A stretch of DNA of 64,000 nt from Pseudomonadota bacterium (lineage in GTDB: Bacteria > Pseudomonadota > Alphaproteobacteria > Sphingomonadales > Sphingomonadaceae), in contig JAEXAY010000005.1 of the NCBI GenBank assembly GCA_023457895.1, positions 124,001 through 188,000 on the forward strand, in the 5' to 3' direction. A program made the position numbers and the translations under genes. Below the pieces are notes generated by a model. The model saw only the letters and a program-made list of their open reading frames with translations. It was not told the DNA's origin and did not search any database. Numbering within the stretch: the stretch's first letter is position 1; each line of letters begins with the position of its first letter. This document shows, in pieces, positions 26,757 through 35,546 of the stretch.

Positions 26757-27768
26757 TAGCGGGCCCACGGGCAGCGGGCGGTTCGACATTCCGTCCGCCG
26801 CAACCGCGCGGTTTTACGATCGTCTCTCCCGGTTGACCGGCGGAGCGGTGGAGACGAGCCGGTTCGGTGTCGCGCTTTCGGGCGGCCCTGATAGCGTAGC
26901 ATTGCTGTTGCTTTGCGCCGCCACGCTGCGTGGAAGGGTATTTGCCGCCACCGTCGATCATCAATTGCGGGCAGAATCGGCCGACGAGGCTCGCTGGTGT
27001 TCCGGACTTTGCCGCGGACTCGGCGTTCCCCATAGCACCCTGGTCCCCGAGCAGCCGATTACCGGCAATCTCCAGTCTCAGGCGCGCAAGACGCGCTATA
27101 CATTGCTGCACGAGTGGGCGGCGAACGAGAATATCGACTGGATCCTTTCGGCCCATCATGCCGACGATCAGGCCGAAACGCTGATGATGCGCCTCAATCG
27201 TGGCGCGGGCATTTCCGGCCTCGCCGGTGTCCGCGCAAGAAACGGAAGGATACTCCGTCCTCTACTGCAATGGCGGCGGACCGAACTGGGCGAACTGGTC
27301 GCAGCAAATGGCATTGCCGCAATCCAGGACCCTTCCAACCAAAATCGCGCCTTCGACCGGGTGCGGATGCGGCAGGCGCTTGCAGAAGCAGACTGGATCG
27401 ATCCGCTCGCCCTGTCGCGATCGGCGAGTAACCTCGCAGATGCCGAAGCCGCGCTTTTGTGGATGATGCACGACCTTACGGCGCAATATGTGCAACTGGA
27501 CCCAGCGCAGCAACATGTGCAAATTTCCGCTCCGCTCGATCAACTTCCCTATGAGCTTTCCCGCCGTCTGATGGCCCATGCGATTGCCCTCCTCGATCCG
27601 GAGCTGACGCCGCGCGGCGAGGCGATGGATCATATCGTCGCGCAAATGGTTGCTCGCAAGAAGACCATGATCGGAAACTATCTCATTGCTCCGCAACGGG
27701 AAAAGGAACAGGTTGGGTGGACGATCCGCCGCGCTCCGCCGCGCTCACAAGCTGGGGATGAAGCATAA
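26728..27768 (+). CDS. tilS: tRNA(Ile)-lysidine synthase TilS
   Basis: A 346-residue enzyme that converts cytidine 34 of the AUA-reading isoleucine tRNA to lysidine. The PP-loop motif is VALSGGPDSVALLLL near residue 48; other landmarks are ATVDHQLRAESADEARWC, SQARKTRYTLL, ILSAHHADDQAETLMMRL and GAGISGLAG. The protein ends without the C-terminal domain of the longer E. coli type, which is normal for many alphaproteobacteria. Translation appears to start at a GTG (26728) inside the end of cpoB, implying coupling. The stop overlaps the next gene by one base (taatg). Confidence 0.94.
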   Translation: MSARKPAAPDSGPTGSGRFDIPSAATARFYDRLSRLTGGAVETSRFGVALSGGPDSVALLLLCAATLRGRVFAATVDHQLRAESADEARWCSGLCRGLGVPHSTLVPEQPITGNLQSQARKTRYTLLHEWAANENIDWILSAHHADDQAETLMMRLNRGAGISGLAGVRARNGRILRPLLQWRRTELGELVAANGIAAIQDPSNQNRAFDRVRMRQALAEADWIDPLALSRSASNLADAEAALLWMMHDLTAQYVQLDPAQQHVQISAPLDQLPYELSRRLMAHAIALLDPELTPRGEAMDHIVAQMVARKKTMIGNYLIAPQREKEQVGWTIRRAPPRSQAGDEA

Positions 27769-28535
27769 TGGCTTATGGGGATGGAGACCGGACAGCGGAT
27801 CGCATAAAGTCCGGAGCCGCCGTTGCGCTCATCTGCCTTCTGGTCGGATGGGGCCTGATGACGGGGCTCAGGACCGATTTTTCGCAGCAGCTGGAAGATG
27901 CATTTGATCTCGTTGCGTTCGACGTCACACCGCCAAGGCCAGAAGTCGAACCCCCCCCGCCGCCGCCCAGAAAGGAACCCAGCAAGGCTGAAAACCCGGA
28001 AGGGGCGGCAGCACCCAAGAATCTCAAGTCGAAAGCGACGCAGGTTGTGCGTCCCGAGCCCAAGATTGTTCTCAAGACCAAGAATGATATCACCAGCGCC
28101 AAAAAGGCGGGTGAAGGCGATGACAAGTCGCAGGGCGCGTCCGACCGGCCCGGGCCCGGCACCGGTGCGGGCGGCGTCGGGACGGGGACCGGAAGCGGCA
28201 CGAGCGGCAGCGGGACGGGCGGCGGTGGAAGCGGCGCCGGCTGGGGCCCGGCGCGCAAGATCGCCGGGGACATCACTAATGCCAAGGATTATCCGCGCCA
28301 GCGCCGCGATCTGCGCAACGGCAAATCGGTGCGCGTGCGCTTTACCGTCCTGACCAGCGGACGGGTCAGCAATTGCCGTGTTATCCGCCCCAGCGGCAGC
28401 CCGGAGGACGATCAGATCACCTGCCGTCTGATCGAACAGCGCTGGCGCTACCGGCCGGCGCGCGACCAGAACGGGCAGCCGATCGAATCCGAAGATGTAT
28501 GGACGCAATATTGGTGGCTCGAGCGGCGCAACTGA
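27768..28535 (+). CDS. TonB-like energy transducer protein
   Basis: A 255-residue protein with TonB architecture: a short cytoplasmic N-terminus, one membrane helix (AAVALICLLVGWGLMTGL, residues 17-34), a Pro/Glu/Lys-rich stretch (VEPPPPPPRKEPSK), a Gly/Ser/Thr-rich spacer near residues 128-164, and a C-terminal TonB fold (VRVRFTVLTSGRVSNCRVI, then ITCRLIEQRWRYRPARDQNG). No ExbB or ExbD genes are nearby. Its one-base overlap with tilS and its place before ftsH are unusual for TonB. It may serve a receptor encoded elsewhere, or act as a structural envelope protein. Confidence 0.8.
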   Translation: MAYGDGDRTADRIKSGAAVALICLLVGWGLMTGLRTDFSQQLEDAFDLVAFDVTPPRPEVEPPPPPPRKEPSKAENPEGAAAPKNLKSKATQVVRPEPKIVLKTKNDITSAKKAGEGDDKSQGASDRPGPGTGAGGVGTGTGSGTSGSGTGGGGSGAGWGPARKIAGDITNAKDYPRQRRDLRNGKSVRVRFTVLTSGRVSNCRVIRPSGSPEDDQITCRLIEQRWRYRPARDQNGQPIESEDVWTQYWWLERRN

Positions 28536-28646
28536 AAGGTGCCGCGATGATCTGCATAAATATCTGCCCGGTCATTGCCTATTAAGCGATAATCCCTACA
28601 TTCAGCTTCATATATATGTGTGCCCCGGGCGCGCTCTTTTTAGTGG

Positions 28647-30605
28647 ATGACGATAATGAATGACGACAAGGACCCGCAGCAGCCAAATCCCCTGATGCGC
28701 GGTTTGATGATCTGGTCGGGCCTTCTGATTGCTCTGTTTCTGATAACGTCGCTCATCAGCGGCGGCGCGACGACCGCGCGCGAGGCCATCCCCTATTCCG
28801 AATTCAAGCAGCGTGTCGCCGAAGGTCAGGTAGAATCGGTCGTCATCGACGAGACCTCGATTTCGGGTAAACTCAAGGACGACAAGACCTTTTCGACCGT
28901 TCCGATCCGCGATCCCGAACTCACGCGCAAGCTCGATGAAAAAGGTGTGACCTATTCGGCCAAGGCGGTCGAAAGCCCGGGCCTCCTTACCTACTTCCTG
29001 ATCCAGGCGCTCCCCTTCCTCCTCATTCTCGGTGTCGGCTATTTCGTCTTCCGCCAGATGCAGAAGTCCTCGGGTGCCGGGGGCGCGATGGGTTTCGGCA
29101 AGTCCAAGGCCAAGCTCCTGACCGAGAAGCAGGGCAAGGTGACCTTTGACGATGTGGCGGGGATCGATGAGGCGCGCGAAGAACTGCAGGAGATTGTCGA
29201 GTTCCTCAAAAATCCGCAGAAATTTGCCCGTCTCGGTGGCCAGATTCCCAAGGGCGCGTTGCTGGTGGGCTCACCCGGCACCGGCAAGACGCTGCTGGCG
29301 CGGGCTATTGCGGGCGAAGCGGGCGTGCCTTTCTTCACCATTTCCGGCTCCGACTTCGTGGAAATGTTCGTCGGTGTCGGTGCCAGTCGTGTCCGCGACA
29401 TGTTCGAGCAGGCCAAGAAGAACGCACCCTGCATCGTCTTCATTGACGAAATCGACGCGGTCGGCCGCCATCGCGGCGCGGGTCTGGGTAACGGCAATGA
29501 TGAGCGCGAACAGACATTGAACCAGCTTCTCGTTGAGATGGACGGGTTTGAAGCCAATGAAGGCATCATCATCATCGCCGCGACCAACCGTCCGGATGTG
29601 CTGGATCCTGCCTTGCTTCGCCCGGGCCGTTTCGACCGTCAGGTCGCGGTGCCGCTGCCCGATATCGATGGCCGCGAGAAAATCCTTCAGGTCCACATGA
29701 AGAAGGTGCCGCTGGCGCCCGACGTTGATGTCCGCACGATCGCGCGCGGAACGCCGGGCTTTTCCGGTGCCGATCTCGCCAACCTCGTCAATGAAGCGGC
29801 GCTGCTCGCCGCGCGGCGCGGCAAGCGTCTCGTCGCCGCGAAGGAATTTGACGACAGCCGCGACAAGGTGATGATGGGTGCCGAGCGCCGCTCGATGGTG
29901 ATGACCGAAGATGAAAAGAAGATGACCGCCTATCACGAGGCCGGTCACGCGCTCGTCTTCGCCCATGAGCCGACCGCCGACCCGATCCACAAGGCGACGA
30001 TCATTCCGCGCGGCTTTGCCCTCGGCATGGTGCAGCCGCTCCCTGAGCGCGACACATACAGCTACCATCGCGACAAGATGCACGCCGACATTGCCGTGGC
30101 TTTCGGTGGCCGCGTCGCCGAGGAAATGATCTTCGGCTATGACAAGGTCAGTTCGGGCGCTTCCAACGACATCATGCAGGCGACCCGCCTCGCCCGCGCG
30201 ATGGTCACCAAATGGGGCCTTTCGGACAAGGTCGGCCCGCTCGATTTTTCGGACAGCGACGACAGCTTCACCGGCTATTCGGTCCAGCGCAGTAAGCCGA
30301 TGTCGGCCGAGACGGCGAAGCTCATTGACAGCGAGGTCAAGGCCTTTGTCGAACGTGGCCTTGGCCGGGCGCGGGAAATCCTTGGCAACAATGAGGACCA
30401 GTTGCATCTCATCGCCAATGCGCTGCTCGAATATGAAACGCTGACCGGGGAGGAGATTAACAAGCTGATCAAGGGCGAACCGATCGACCGCGACAGCAAC
30501 AAGGGCGAGCCGATCAAGCCGGTCACAGGCCATGCCGGTTCGATCCCCCAGATCAAGCGTCCGCCACGCGATCCGTTTGGCGACGCCAAGCCGCAACGGA
30601 CCTGA
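28647..30605 (+). CDS. ftsH: ATP-dependent zinc metalloprotease FtsH
   Basis: A 652-residue membrane-bound AAA protease. Two membrane segments flank a periplasmic domain ([17 protein letters not shown] near residue 21; [20 protein letters not shown] near 112). The AAA module has Walker A GSPGTGKT near 207, Walker [13 protein letters not shown], and the second region of homology [20 protein letters not shown]. The zinc site is HEAGH near 430. It degrades unneeded membrane and regulatory proteins and is usually essential. ATG 28647 is used; another ATG three codons on is possible. A strong terminator follows, closing the cpoB-tilS-tonB-ftsH run. Confidence 0.97.
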   Translation: MTIMNDDKDPQQPNPLMRGLMIWSGLLIALFLITSLISGGATTAREAIPYSEFKQRVAEGQVESVVIDETSISGKLKDDKTFSTVPIRDPELTRKLDEKGVTYSAKAVESPGLLTYFLIQALPFLLILGVGYFVFRQMQKSSGAGGAMGFGKSKAKLLTEKQGKVTFDDVAGIDEAREELQEIVEFLKNPQKFARLGGQIPKGALLVGSPGTGKTLLARAIAGEAGVPFFTISGSDFVEMFVGVGASRVRDMFEQAKKNAPCIVFIDEIDAVGRHRGAGLGNGNDEREQTLNQLLVEMDGFEANEGIIIIAATNRPDVLDPALLRPGRFDRQVAVPLPDIDGREKILQVHMKKVPLAPDVDVRTIARGTPGFSGADLANLVNEAALLAARRGKRLVAAKEFDDSRDKVMMGAERRSMVMTEDEKKMTAYHEAGHALVFAHEPTADPIHKATIIPRGFALGMVQPLPERDTYSYHRDKMHADIAVAFGGRVAEEMIFGYDKVSSGASNDIMQATRLARAMVTKWGLSDKVGPLDFSDSDDSFTGYSVQRSKPMSAETAKLIDSEVKAFVERGLGRAREILGNNEDQLHLIANALLEYETLTGEEINKLIKGEPIDRDSNKGEPIKPVTGHAGSIPQIKRPPRDPFGDAKPQRT

Positions 30606-30633
30606 GGCGATACGCCGGATAATCTGAAACAGG

Positions 30634-30668
30634 AAGGAGCGGTGCGATCAGTTGCCCGCTCCTTTTTT
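30634..30668 (+). terminator. Intrinsic terminator after ftsH
   Basis: Stem AAGGAGCGG / CCGCTCCTT with a 13-base loop, running straight into a T-run. It lies 29 bases after the ftsH stop. The 200 bases that follow, up to the next gene, contain no recognisable feature. Confidence 0.93.
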
Positions 30669-30866
30669 ATTGAAAGAGCGTAAAACGATATTCAGAGGCA
30701 GTTCAGACCTTTCCAGATACAGCGTCCCGCAAAATAAAGGTCCGGCTGATGATGCACAGCGACAACAGGAGTTCATCAAATCTTGTCATTTTCACGATAA
30801 GTGATTCCCTGACAGGCCAAACCGGACTAGAATCATCTTTCGAATAGGTAACGGGGTATCTTGACC

Positions 30867-31337
30867 ATGAATTTCAAACCTTATCTTGGCGCCGCCGCGG
30901 TGGTGATGGCTGCAGCCAGCGTCGCTGCTCCCGCTCTTGCCCAGACGGGTGCCGTGACGGTGAAGTCGGAGAGCTTCGTCGAGAAGGTTTCGACTGACGC
31001 GCAGGGCAATCGCAAGGTTACGTTGTCGCCGACCAATATCGTCGTTCCAGGCGATACCGTGCTGTTTACGCATGAATATGCCAACAATGGCACCCAGCCC
31101 GCGACCGGCTTCCTCATCAACAATCCGCTGTCGAAACAGATCATGTTTGTGGGTTCACCCGACGCCAATCTGGTCGTTTCAGTCGATGGCGGCAAGACCT
31201 TTGGCAAGCTTGCGACGCTCAAGGTCGGAGATCGCGCCGCGACCAACGAGGATGTCACCAACCTGCGCTGGACCTTTGCGCAGCCGATTGCGCCGGGCGC
31301 ACGCGGCAAGGTGAGCTTCCGCGGCATCCTGCGGTAA
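30867..31337 (+). CDS. Secreted DUF11-like beta-domain protein
   Basis: A 156-residue protein with a clear signal peptide (LGAAAVVMAAASVAAPALAQTG). The mature part reads NIVVPGDTVLFTHEYANNGTQPATGF, then NPLSKQIMFV and SVDGGKTFGKL, ending LRWTFAQPIAPGARGKVSFRGIL. This is the pattern of DUF11-type immunoglobulin-like repeats found in surface and S-layer-associated proteins. One such domain accounts for the whole protein. The function is unknown. The gene appears monocistronic: the ftsH terminator lies upstream, and the next gene is 87 bases downstream and unrelated. Confidence 0.75.
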   Translation: MNFKPYLGAAAVVMAAASVAAPALAQTGAVTVKSESFVEKVSTDAQGNRKVTLSPTNIVVPGDTVLFTHEYANNGTQPATGFLINNPLSKQIMFVGSPDANLVVSVDGGKTFGKLATLKVGDRAATNEDVTNLRWTFAQPIAPGARGKVSFRGILR

Positions 31338-31424
31338 TCCGAAGCCCGCACCAACAGCTCTGGCCTCCGGAGCCGTTCACCGTTAGAGGCGGGGGATGGC
31401 GTTGTTCCGGGGGCCTTTTGCTTG

Positions 31425-32027
31425 ATGACCATCTATTGTGATGAAAGCGGTGCCCTGTCGGCCGGCGCCATGTGCTTTGCCGCGGTGCGCATGGAGGATG
31501 GCCAGGCCGAACGGCTGCTCGACCGCTTCCGGCAGGTGACGGGGCTCCACGGCGAACTCAAGGGCAGCCGCATCGCGCTGATCGAGCGCGCCCTGTTCTT
31601 CGAACTGCTCGAACGCTTCGGCGGAGAGGCATGGGTCAGCGTCGCGCGCCGCGACAAGGTTGCGCCGCGGGACGGCAAGCTGCCCGAAGACATCAAGGTT
31701 TACGCCCGGCTGCTCGAAGTCGTGCTCGACAATTGGCAAGAGACGGACGGCGGTGGCAAGCAGCGCCATGTCGTGATCGACGATGGCCGGTACGACCCGC
31801 GTGTCCAGCAACTCCTGCGTGATGATGTGCAGCGGGATCTTGGGCAATGGGGCCGGGCGAGCCTGGCCGACAGCCGCCGCAATCCCGGCATCCAGATTGC
31901 CGATGTCGTCGCCAACACGCTCTACAATCTCGCTATCCAGTCGACCCGCGCCGAGCGGATGCGCCGTATCCTGTCGCCCTTCATCGAAAGCAGGCGAGTG
32001 CGCGTAATCGAGCTTGACCGGATATGA
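31425..32027 (+). CDS. DUF3800 family protein
   Basis: A 200-residue protein with the DUF3800 pattern: TIYCDESGALSAGAMCFAAV at the N-terminus, an acidic VVIDDGRYD in the middle, and SRRNPGIQIADVVANTLYNL near the end. DUF3800 proteins are thought to have an RNase H-like fold with these acidic residues as the active site; no activity is firmly established. Many members are found in phage-related or defence-associated neighbourhoods, but here the neighbours are an exported protein and rpoZ. The ATG follows an in-frame TTG by one codon. It converges with rpoZ. Confidence 0.85.
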   Translation: MTIYCDESGALSAGAMCFAAVRMEDGQAERLLDRFRQVTGLHGELKGSRIALIERALFFELLERFGGEAWVSVARRDKVAPRDGKLPEDIKVYARLLEVVLDNWQETDGGGKQRHVVIDDGRYDPRVQQLLRDDVQRDLGQWGRASLADSRRNPGIQIADVVANTLYNLAIQSTRAERMRRILSPFIESRRVRVIELDRI

Positions 32028-32031
32028 GAAA

Positions 32032-32054
32032 CCCGGCCTCGAACCGAGGCCGGG
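32032..32054 (-). terminator. Hairpin between DUF3800 and rpoZ
   Basis: Perfect 10-base stem CCCGGCCTCG / CGAGGCCGGG with a 3-base loop. On the minus strand it is followed by TTTCTC, so it better serves rpoZ, whose stop is 32 bases away. It probably also blocks read-through from the DUF3800 gene. Confidence 0.75.
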
Positions 32055-32085
32055 CGAATATTTACCGGTATCGGAAAAGATCCGG

Positions 32086-32430
32086 TCAGCCGTCGTAATC
32101 GGCACCGATATTGGTATTGCGCGGCGGCGCGGCGGCGGTGAGACGCAGCGCTTCGGCAGATCGGCTGATCGAGCCGATTTCATCGGGCGTATCGTCATCA
32201 TCGATCTGCAGCTTCTGCAGGCCCGAAACCAGCGTATGTTCCAGATCGTCCGGACGGATAGTCTGTTCGGCGATTTCGCGCAGTGCGACGACCGGATTCT
32301 TGTCGCGATCGCGATCAATGGTGAGTTCGGCACCGCCCGAAATTTCCCGTGCTCGCTGGGCAGCCAGCAACACCAGGTCAAAGCGGTTGGGAATCTTGTC
32401 GACGCAATCTTCGACTGTAACGCGAGCCAT
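32086..32430 (-). CDS. rpoZ: RNA polymerase omega subunit
   Basis: A 114-residue omega subunit, which assists assembly of RNA polymerase and forms part of the ppGpp site in proteobacteria. The N-terminal signature is [20 protein letters not shown], followed by [13 protein letters not shown] and [14 protein letters not shown]. The C-terminal half is variable and acidic, as usual in alphaproteobacteria. No spoT gene follows, unlike in enterobacteria. The 190 bases between rpoZ and the divergent phospholipase D-like gene show nothing clear beyond probable promoters. Confidence 0.95.
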   Translation of the reverse strand: MARVTVEDCVDKIPNRFDLVLLAAQRAREISGGAELTIDRDRDKNPVVALREIAEQTIRPDDLEHTLVSGLQKLQIDDDDTPDEIGSISRSAEALRLTAAAPPRNTNIGADYDG

Positions 32431-32620
32431 AGCTGTTCGCTTCCTTGCAAATATCTTCGTGCCCGGCAGCAGGGCAAAAATGTCCGGAAAGGCCGCCCGC
32501 TATCAATTCCGCGCCGCAGAGTCAATGAAAAGCGGCGTGGCTGGAACGCCTGCCTGCCACGCGATATGGGGTGAGCACGGCGCGATTTCCAGACCCTTGG
32601 CATCACCGCCCCGCTTTGGC

Positions 32621-33943
32621 ATGGCGGCATATATGGAAGGCGAAGAACCCCCTTCACCGATCGTGCCCGACCTTGATGGCCTGAAGGGCGCAGATCATGC
32701 CACGGCAACGCCAGCGGGCGGGCGGCGCAAACATGCGCTGACCGCCGAATGGAGCCATGAAACCGCCGGCAACCGGATGGACTTCCTGATAGACGGCCCC
32801 GATCGGCTGGAGGCGCTGATTGCGGCGATCAACGGCGCGCGCACCAGTCTCAAGCTGCTTTACTACATGTTCAGCGACGATGTGAGCGGCAACCAAGTAA
32901 TGGATGCGCTGATCGCGGCGCTGGGCCGGGGGGTGAAGGTCAGCCTCATCATCGACGGTTTCGGATCGGGCGACACCGCTGCCCGTTTCTTCACGCGATT
33001 TGCCGAGGCGGGCGGCGATTATCACGCCTTCTCGACCAAGTGGCGCGCGACCTACCTGATCCGCAACCATCAGAAATTGCTGATTGCCGACGATGCGCTG
33101 GTCATTACCGGCGGCTTCAACATCAGCGATGATTATTTCGGTTCGATCGACAACATCCACTGCTGGCACGATCTCGGCTTGCGCCTGACCGGTCCCGCGG
33201 TCGCGCCAATGGTCGAATATTTCGCTGCGATCGAGGGCTGGGTAAATGCGCCCGGCCATAACTGGAAGAGCCTGCGCTTCCTCATTCACACCTGGGACCG
33301 GATCAACCCGCGCGCGGCGCGACAGCGCATGGCCTATTCGAGCGAAAGCAGGCAATCGGGGCCGCTCCACTGGTATATTGGCGGGCCGACGCGGCGGTTC
33401 AATCCTTGGGTCAAGGCGATCAAGGCCGATCTTGACGCGGGCCAGCGGCTCCACATGATCGAGGCCTATTTCGCACCCGGCCAGGGTATGCTCCGCCGCA
33501 TCGCGCGCATCGCCACGGAGCGCAAGGGCGCGACCGTCATCCTCCCTTCCAAGTCCGACAATGGCGCCACCATCGGCGCGGCGCGCATCCTTTACGGCTA
33601 TCTGCTGAAACGCGGGGTCCGCATTTACGAGTTCGCGCCGACCAAGCTGCACATGAAGCTGATCGTAATCGACAATATTACCTGGATCGGCACCGCCAAT
33701 TTCGACATGCGCAGCCTCTTCATCAACATGGAGTTGATGCTTCGCATCGACGACCCCGCGCTCGCCGAAGAAATGCGCAACCTCGTCGACATCCACGCCG
33801 ACCATAGCGATGTCATCACCCGGTTAGAACATAAGCGCCAGCTCACCCCGATGAACCGGCTGCGCTGGTCCCTCGCCTATTTCATCGTCGCGGTGATGGA
33901 CTATGGCGTGACGCGGAGGCTCAATTTCGGCATCGGCGGGTAG
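32621..33943 (+). CDS. Phospholipase D-family protein, probable cardiolipin synthase
   Basis: About 440 residues with two HKD motifs: HQKLLIADD (His150) with GGFNISDDYFG, and HMKLIVIDN (His344) with GTANFDMRSLFINMEL. The second motif context, where Phe-Asp-Met-Arg-Ser is followed by a Phe-x-x-Asn segment, is typical of cardiolipin synthases. Unlike ClsA, it has no N-terminal membrane helices, so it resembles the ClsB/YbhO class. Cardiolipin synthesis from phosphatidylglycerol or phosphatidylethanolamine is likely, but other transphosphatidylation is possible. The start is uncertain: ATG 32621 and ATG 32633 are both in frame and neither has a strong ribosome-binding site. Confidence 0.85.
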   Translation: MAAYMEGEEPPSPIVPDLDGLKGADHATATPAGGRRKHALTAEWSHETAGNRMDFLIDGPDRLEALIAAINGARTSLKLLYYMFSDDVSGNQVMDALIAALGRGVKVSLIIDGFGSGDTAARFFTRFAEAGGDYHAFSTKWRATYLIRNHQKLLIADDALVITGGFNISDDYFGSIDNIHCWHDLGLRLTGPAVAPMVEYFAAIEGWVNAPGHNWKSLRFLIHTWDRINPRAARQRMAYSSESRQSGPLHWYIGGPTRRFNPWVKAIKADLDAGQRLHMIEAYFAPGQGMLRRIARIATERKGATVILPSKSDNGATIGAARILYGYLLKRGVRIYEFAPTKLHMKLIVIDNITWIGTANFDMRSLFINMELMLRIDDPALAEEMRNLVDIHADHSDVITRLEHKRQLTPMNRLRWSLAYFIVAVMDYGVTRRLNFGIGG

Positions 33944-34022
33944 CGGACGGGGAAAGCGTGCCGCCATTCTAGCCATCATATATTGTGGGCCCGACCCGGC
34001 ATTTCGTGATTTTCCCGGATTT

Positions 34023-34053
34023 CTGCCAAAAACACCTCCTTAAGTTGATAAAG
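34023..34053 (-). repeat. 31-bp dispersed intergenic repeat, copy B
   Basis: On the minus strand it reads CTTTATCAACTTAAGG then AGGTGTTTTTGGCAG. Its TAAGGAGGTG is an exact complement of the last ten bases usually found at the 3' end of 16S rRNA. Similarity to copy C continues downstream (cagaaat directly after; then cacaatatat about 40 bases on, versus cacaacatat in copy C). Confidence 0.75.
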
Positions 34054-34210
34054 GTGAGAGGGAAAAAGCGGTTCAAATGAACCCTTGCCGGCACAAGATA
34101 TGGGACGGCATCCCGACGGGCTGCGCCCCGCACACCACCTCTCGGGCGCACCGCCCGACCATCGCCGGAGCGCCCCGAAACTGTTTGGCCAGTCACCCGA
34201 TAATGCTCCA

Positions 34211-34300
34211 CGTCATTGCGAGCGCCGTCGGGCGCGCGGCAATCCAGAGTGGTGCGAGATGGCGCTGGATTGCCGCGCCGCTCCGCGGCTCGCAATGACG
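34211..34300. repeat. REP-like palindrome, copy 2
   Basis: Begins cgtcattgcgagcg and ends ctcgcaatgacg, with inner segments cggcaatccag and ctggattgccg. Same layout as the copies at 13379, 39391 and 50185. Confidence 0.85.
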
Positions 34301-34434
34301 ATTATCTCTTTTTGGCCGGGTATTCCGTGCTGCTGCACAGTCGGGAGTTCTGAGGATGTTGCGCTGTGCTGCGTTGGGCTCCTGCGCAGGCAGGAGCACA
34401 TCATTTCATGGAACAGACCGGAGGTATTACGCCC

Positions 34435-35061
34435 TCAATCCTTCCACGCCCAGAACAGGAAGCAGGGCGGGATGTTCCACCAGGCCATGCCCTTGTCGAT
34501 CCGCTTGAAGAAGGGGGCGACGAAATCGCGGGCCCTCGCGCGGAACTGGTAGATCAGGAAGGCGCCGCCGGGGCGGATGACCTTGTGGGTTTCGCGCGCG
34601 ATGATATCGCCGACCCCCGCAGGAAGCGTCGAGAAAGGAAGTCCGGAAACAACATAATCGGCATGGTCGAAGCCATGCGCCCGAATGATCTCTGCCACAT
34701 CGGTCGCCGATCCATGCACGGGCACGAAGCGGCTGTCCTTGATATCGCGTTTCAGGAATTCGATGAAATCCTCGTTGAGATCGATCGCGATCAGCGTCGC
34801 GTCGGTGCGCAGCTTTTCGAGGATCGGACGGCAGAAGGTGCCGACGCCGGGGCCATATTCGACAAATAATTTGGTGTTCTGCCAGTCCACCGGCGCGAGC
34901 ATCTGGTCGATCAGCTGGCGCGTCGAAGGGATAACCGACCCGACCATCACCGGATGCTTGATGAACCCTTTGAGAAACACGCCCCATGGCCCCATGGCGC
35001 GCAGGATACGATTGGACAGGCGTCGCGATTCCGGGTTGGTTTCGGCTTTGGAGGAGGACAT
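34435..35061 (-). CDS. Class I SAM-dependent methyltransferase (PmtA-like)
   Basis: A 208-residue methyltransferase. The SAM-binding motif is FVEYGPGVGTFCRPILEKL near residue 66, followed by LIAIDLNEDFIEFLKRD and the motif IV region YVVSGLPFSTL. The N-terminus has FLKGFIKHPVMVGSVIPST, an amphipathic segment typical of the alphaproteobacterial phospholipid N-methyltransferase (PmtA) group. A role in phosphatidylethanolamine methylation is plausible but not proven; an rRNA methyltransferase relative is the alternative. I chose ATG 35061, which leaves MSSSKAE at the N-terminus; an in-frame start at 35094 adds 11 unsupported residues. Confidence 0.8.
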   Translation of the reverse strand: MSSSKAETNPESRRLSNRILRAMGPWGVFLKGFIKHPVMVGSVIPSTRQLIDQMLAPVDWQNTKLFVEYGPGVGTFCRPILEKLRTDATLIAIDLNEDFIEFLKRDIKDSRFVPVHGSATDVAEIIRAHGFDHADYVVSGLPFSTLPAGVGDIIARETHKVIRPGGAFLIYQFRARARDFVAPFFKRIDKGMAWWNIPPCFLFWAWKD

Positions 35062-35216
35062 CGTAACCTGAGTCAAAGGGTGGAACAGGAGCAAGCCCGT
35101 CGCAAATAACAGACATCATTGCAACCTTTTTGCGCCCGGCCGGAGCCTCCGGCTTGTCTCGGCAAGGAAAGCGGCTATGGCAAGCGCGACCGGACAAGAT
35201 ACGGGGAGAGCGCGGG

Positions 35217-35546
35217 ATGGGTCACGGAAAAGCAGGACAGGTCGCCGTCATCTTCATCTCGCAGCGCACCGATGACGATGCGCAAGACTATGGCGCGGCC
35301 GCCGAAGAGATGGTGATGCTCGCCGCCCGGCAGCCGGGTTATGCCGGCGTCCGGTCGGTCCGCGATGCGGCGGGGCTCGGCATCACGATCAGCTACTGGG
35401 AGGACGAGGCTTCGGCGAAGGCATGGCGCGACCATCCCCGCCACTGCCAAATCCGCGAACAGGGACGCGGCCGCTGGTACGAACATTATCATATCGATGT
35501 CGCCCGCATCACGCGCAGCTATGGCTGGAGCCGCGATGCCGTTTAA
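35217..35546 (+). CDS. ABM-domain (antibiotic biosynthesis monooxygenase) protein
   Basis: A 109-residue single-domain protein with the dimeric ferredoxin-like ABM pattern: QVAVIFISQRTDD at the start, AARQPGYAGVRSVRDAAGL in the middle, then TISYWEDEASAKAWRDHPRH and WYEHYHIDVARI. Such proteins range from heme-degrading enzymes to quinone monooxygenases and unassigned ones. GGGGAGAG lies just upstream of the ATG. The last 11 bases overlap the start of the MFS gene, suggesting coupled translation and possibly a common substrate. Confidence 0.85.
   Translation: MGHGKAGQVAVIFISQRTDDDAQDYGAAAEEMVMLAARQPGYAGVRSVRDAAGLGITISYWEDEASAKAWRDHPRHCQIREQGRGRWYEHYHIDVARITRSYGWSRDAV

Larger units (their letters stand above)
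33944..34434. other. Gene-free stretch holding two repeat types
   Basis: The 491 bases between the phospholipase D-like gene and the convergent methyltransferase hold no supported gene. They contain copy B of the 31-bp repeat (34023-34053, minus strand), a REP-like palindrome (34211-34300), and near 34367 a small palindrome gctcctgcgcaggcaggagc. The open frames here are short and are produced by the repeats themselves. Confidence 0.8.

Noticed and set aside
34366..34434. Open frame entering the methyltransferase region on the plus strand
   Set aside because: It is antisense to the methyltransferase and starts in a repeat-derived palindrome.
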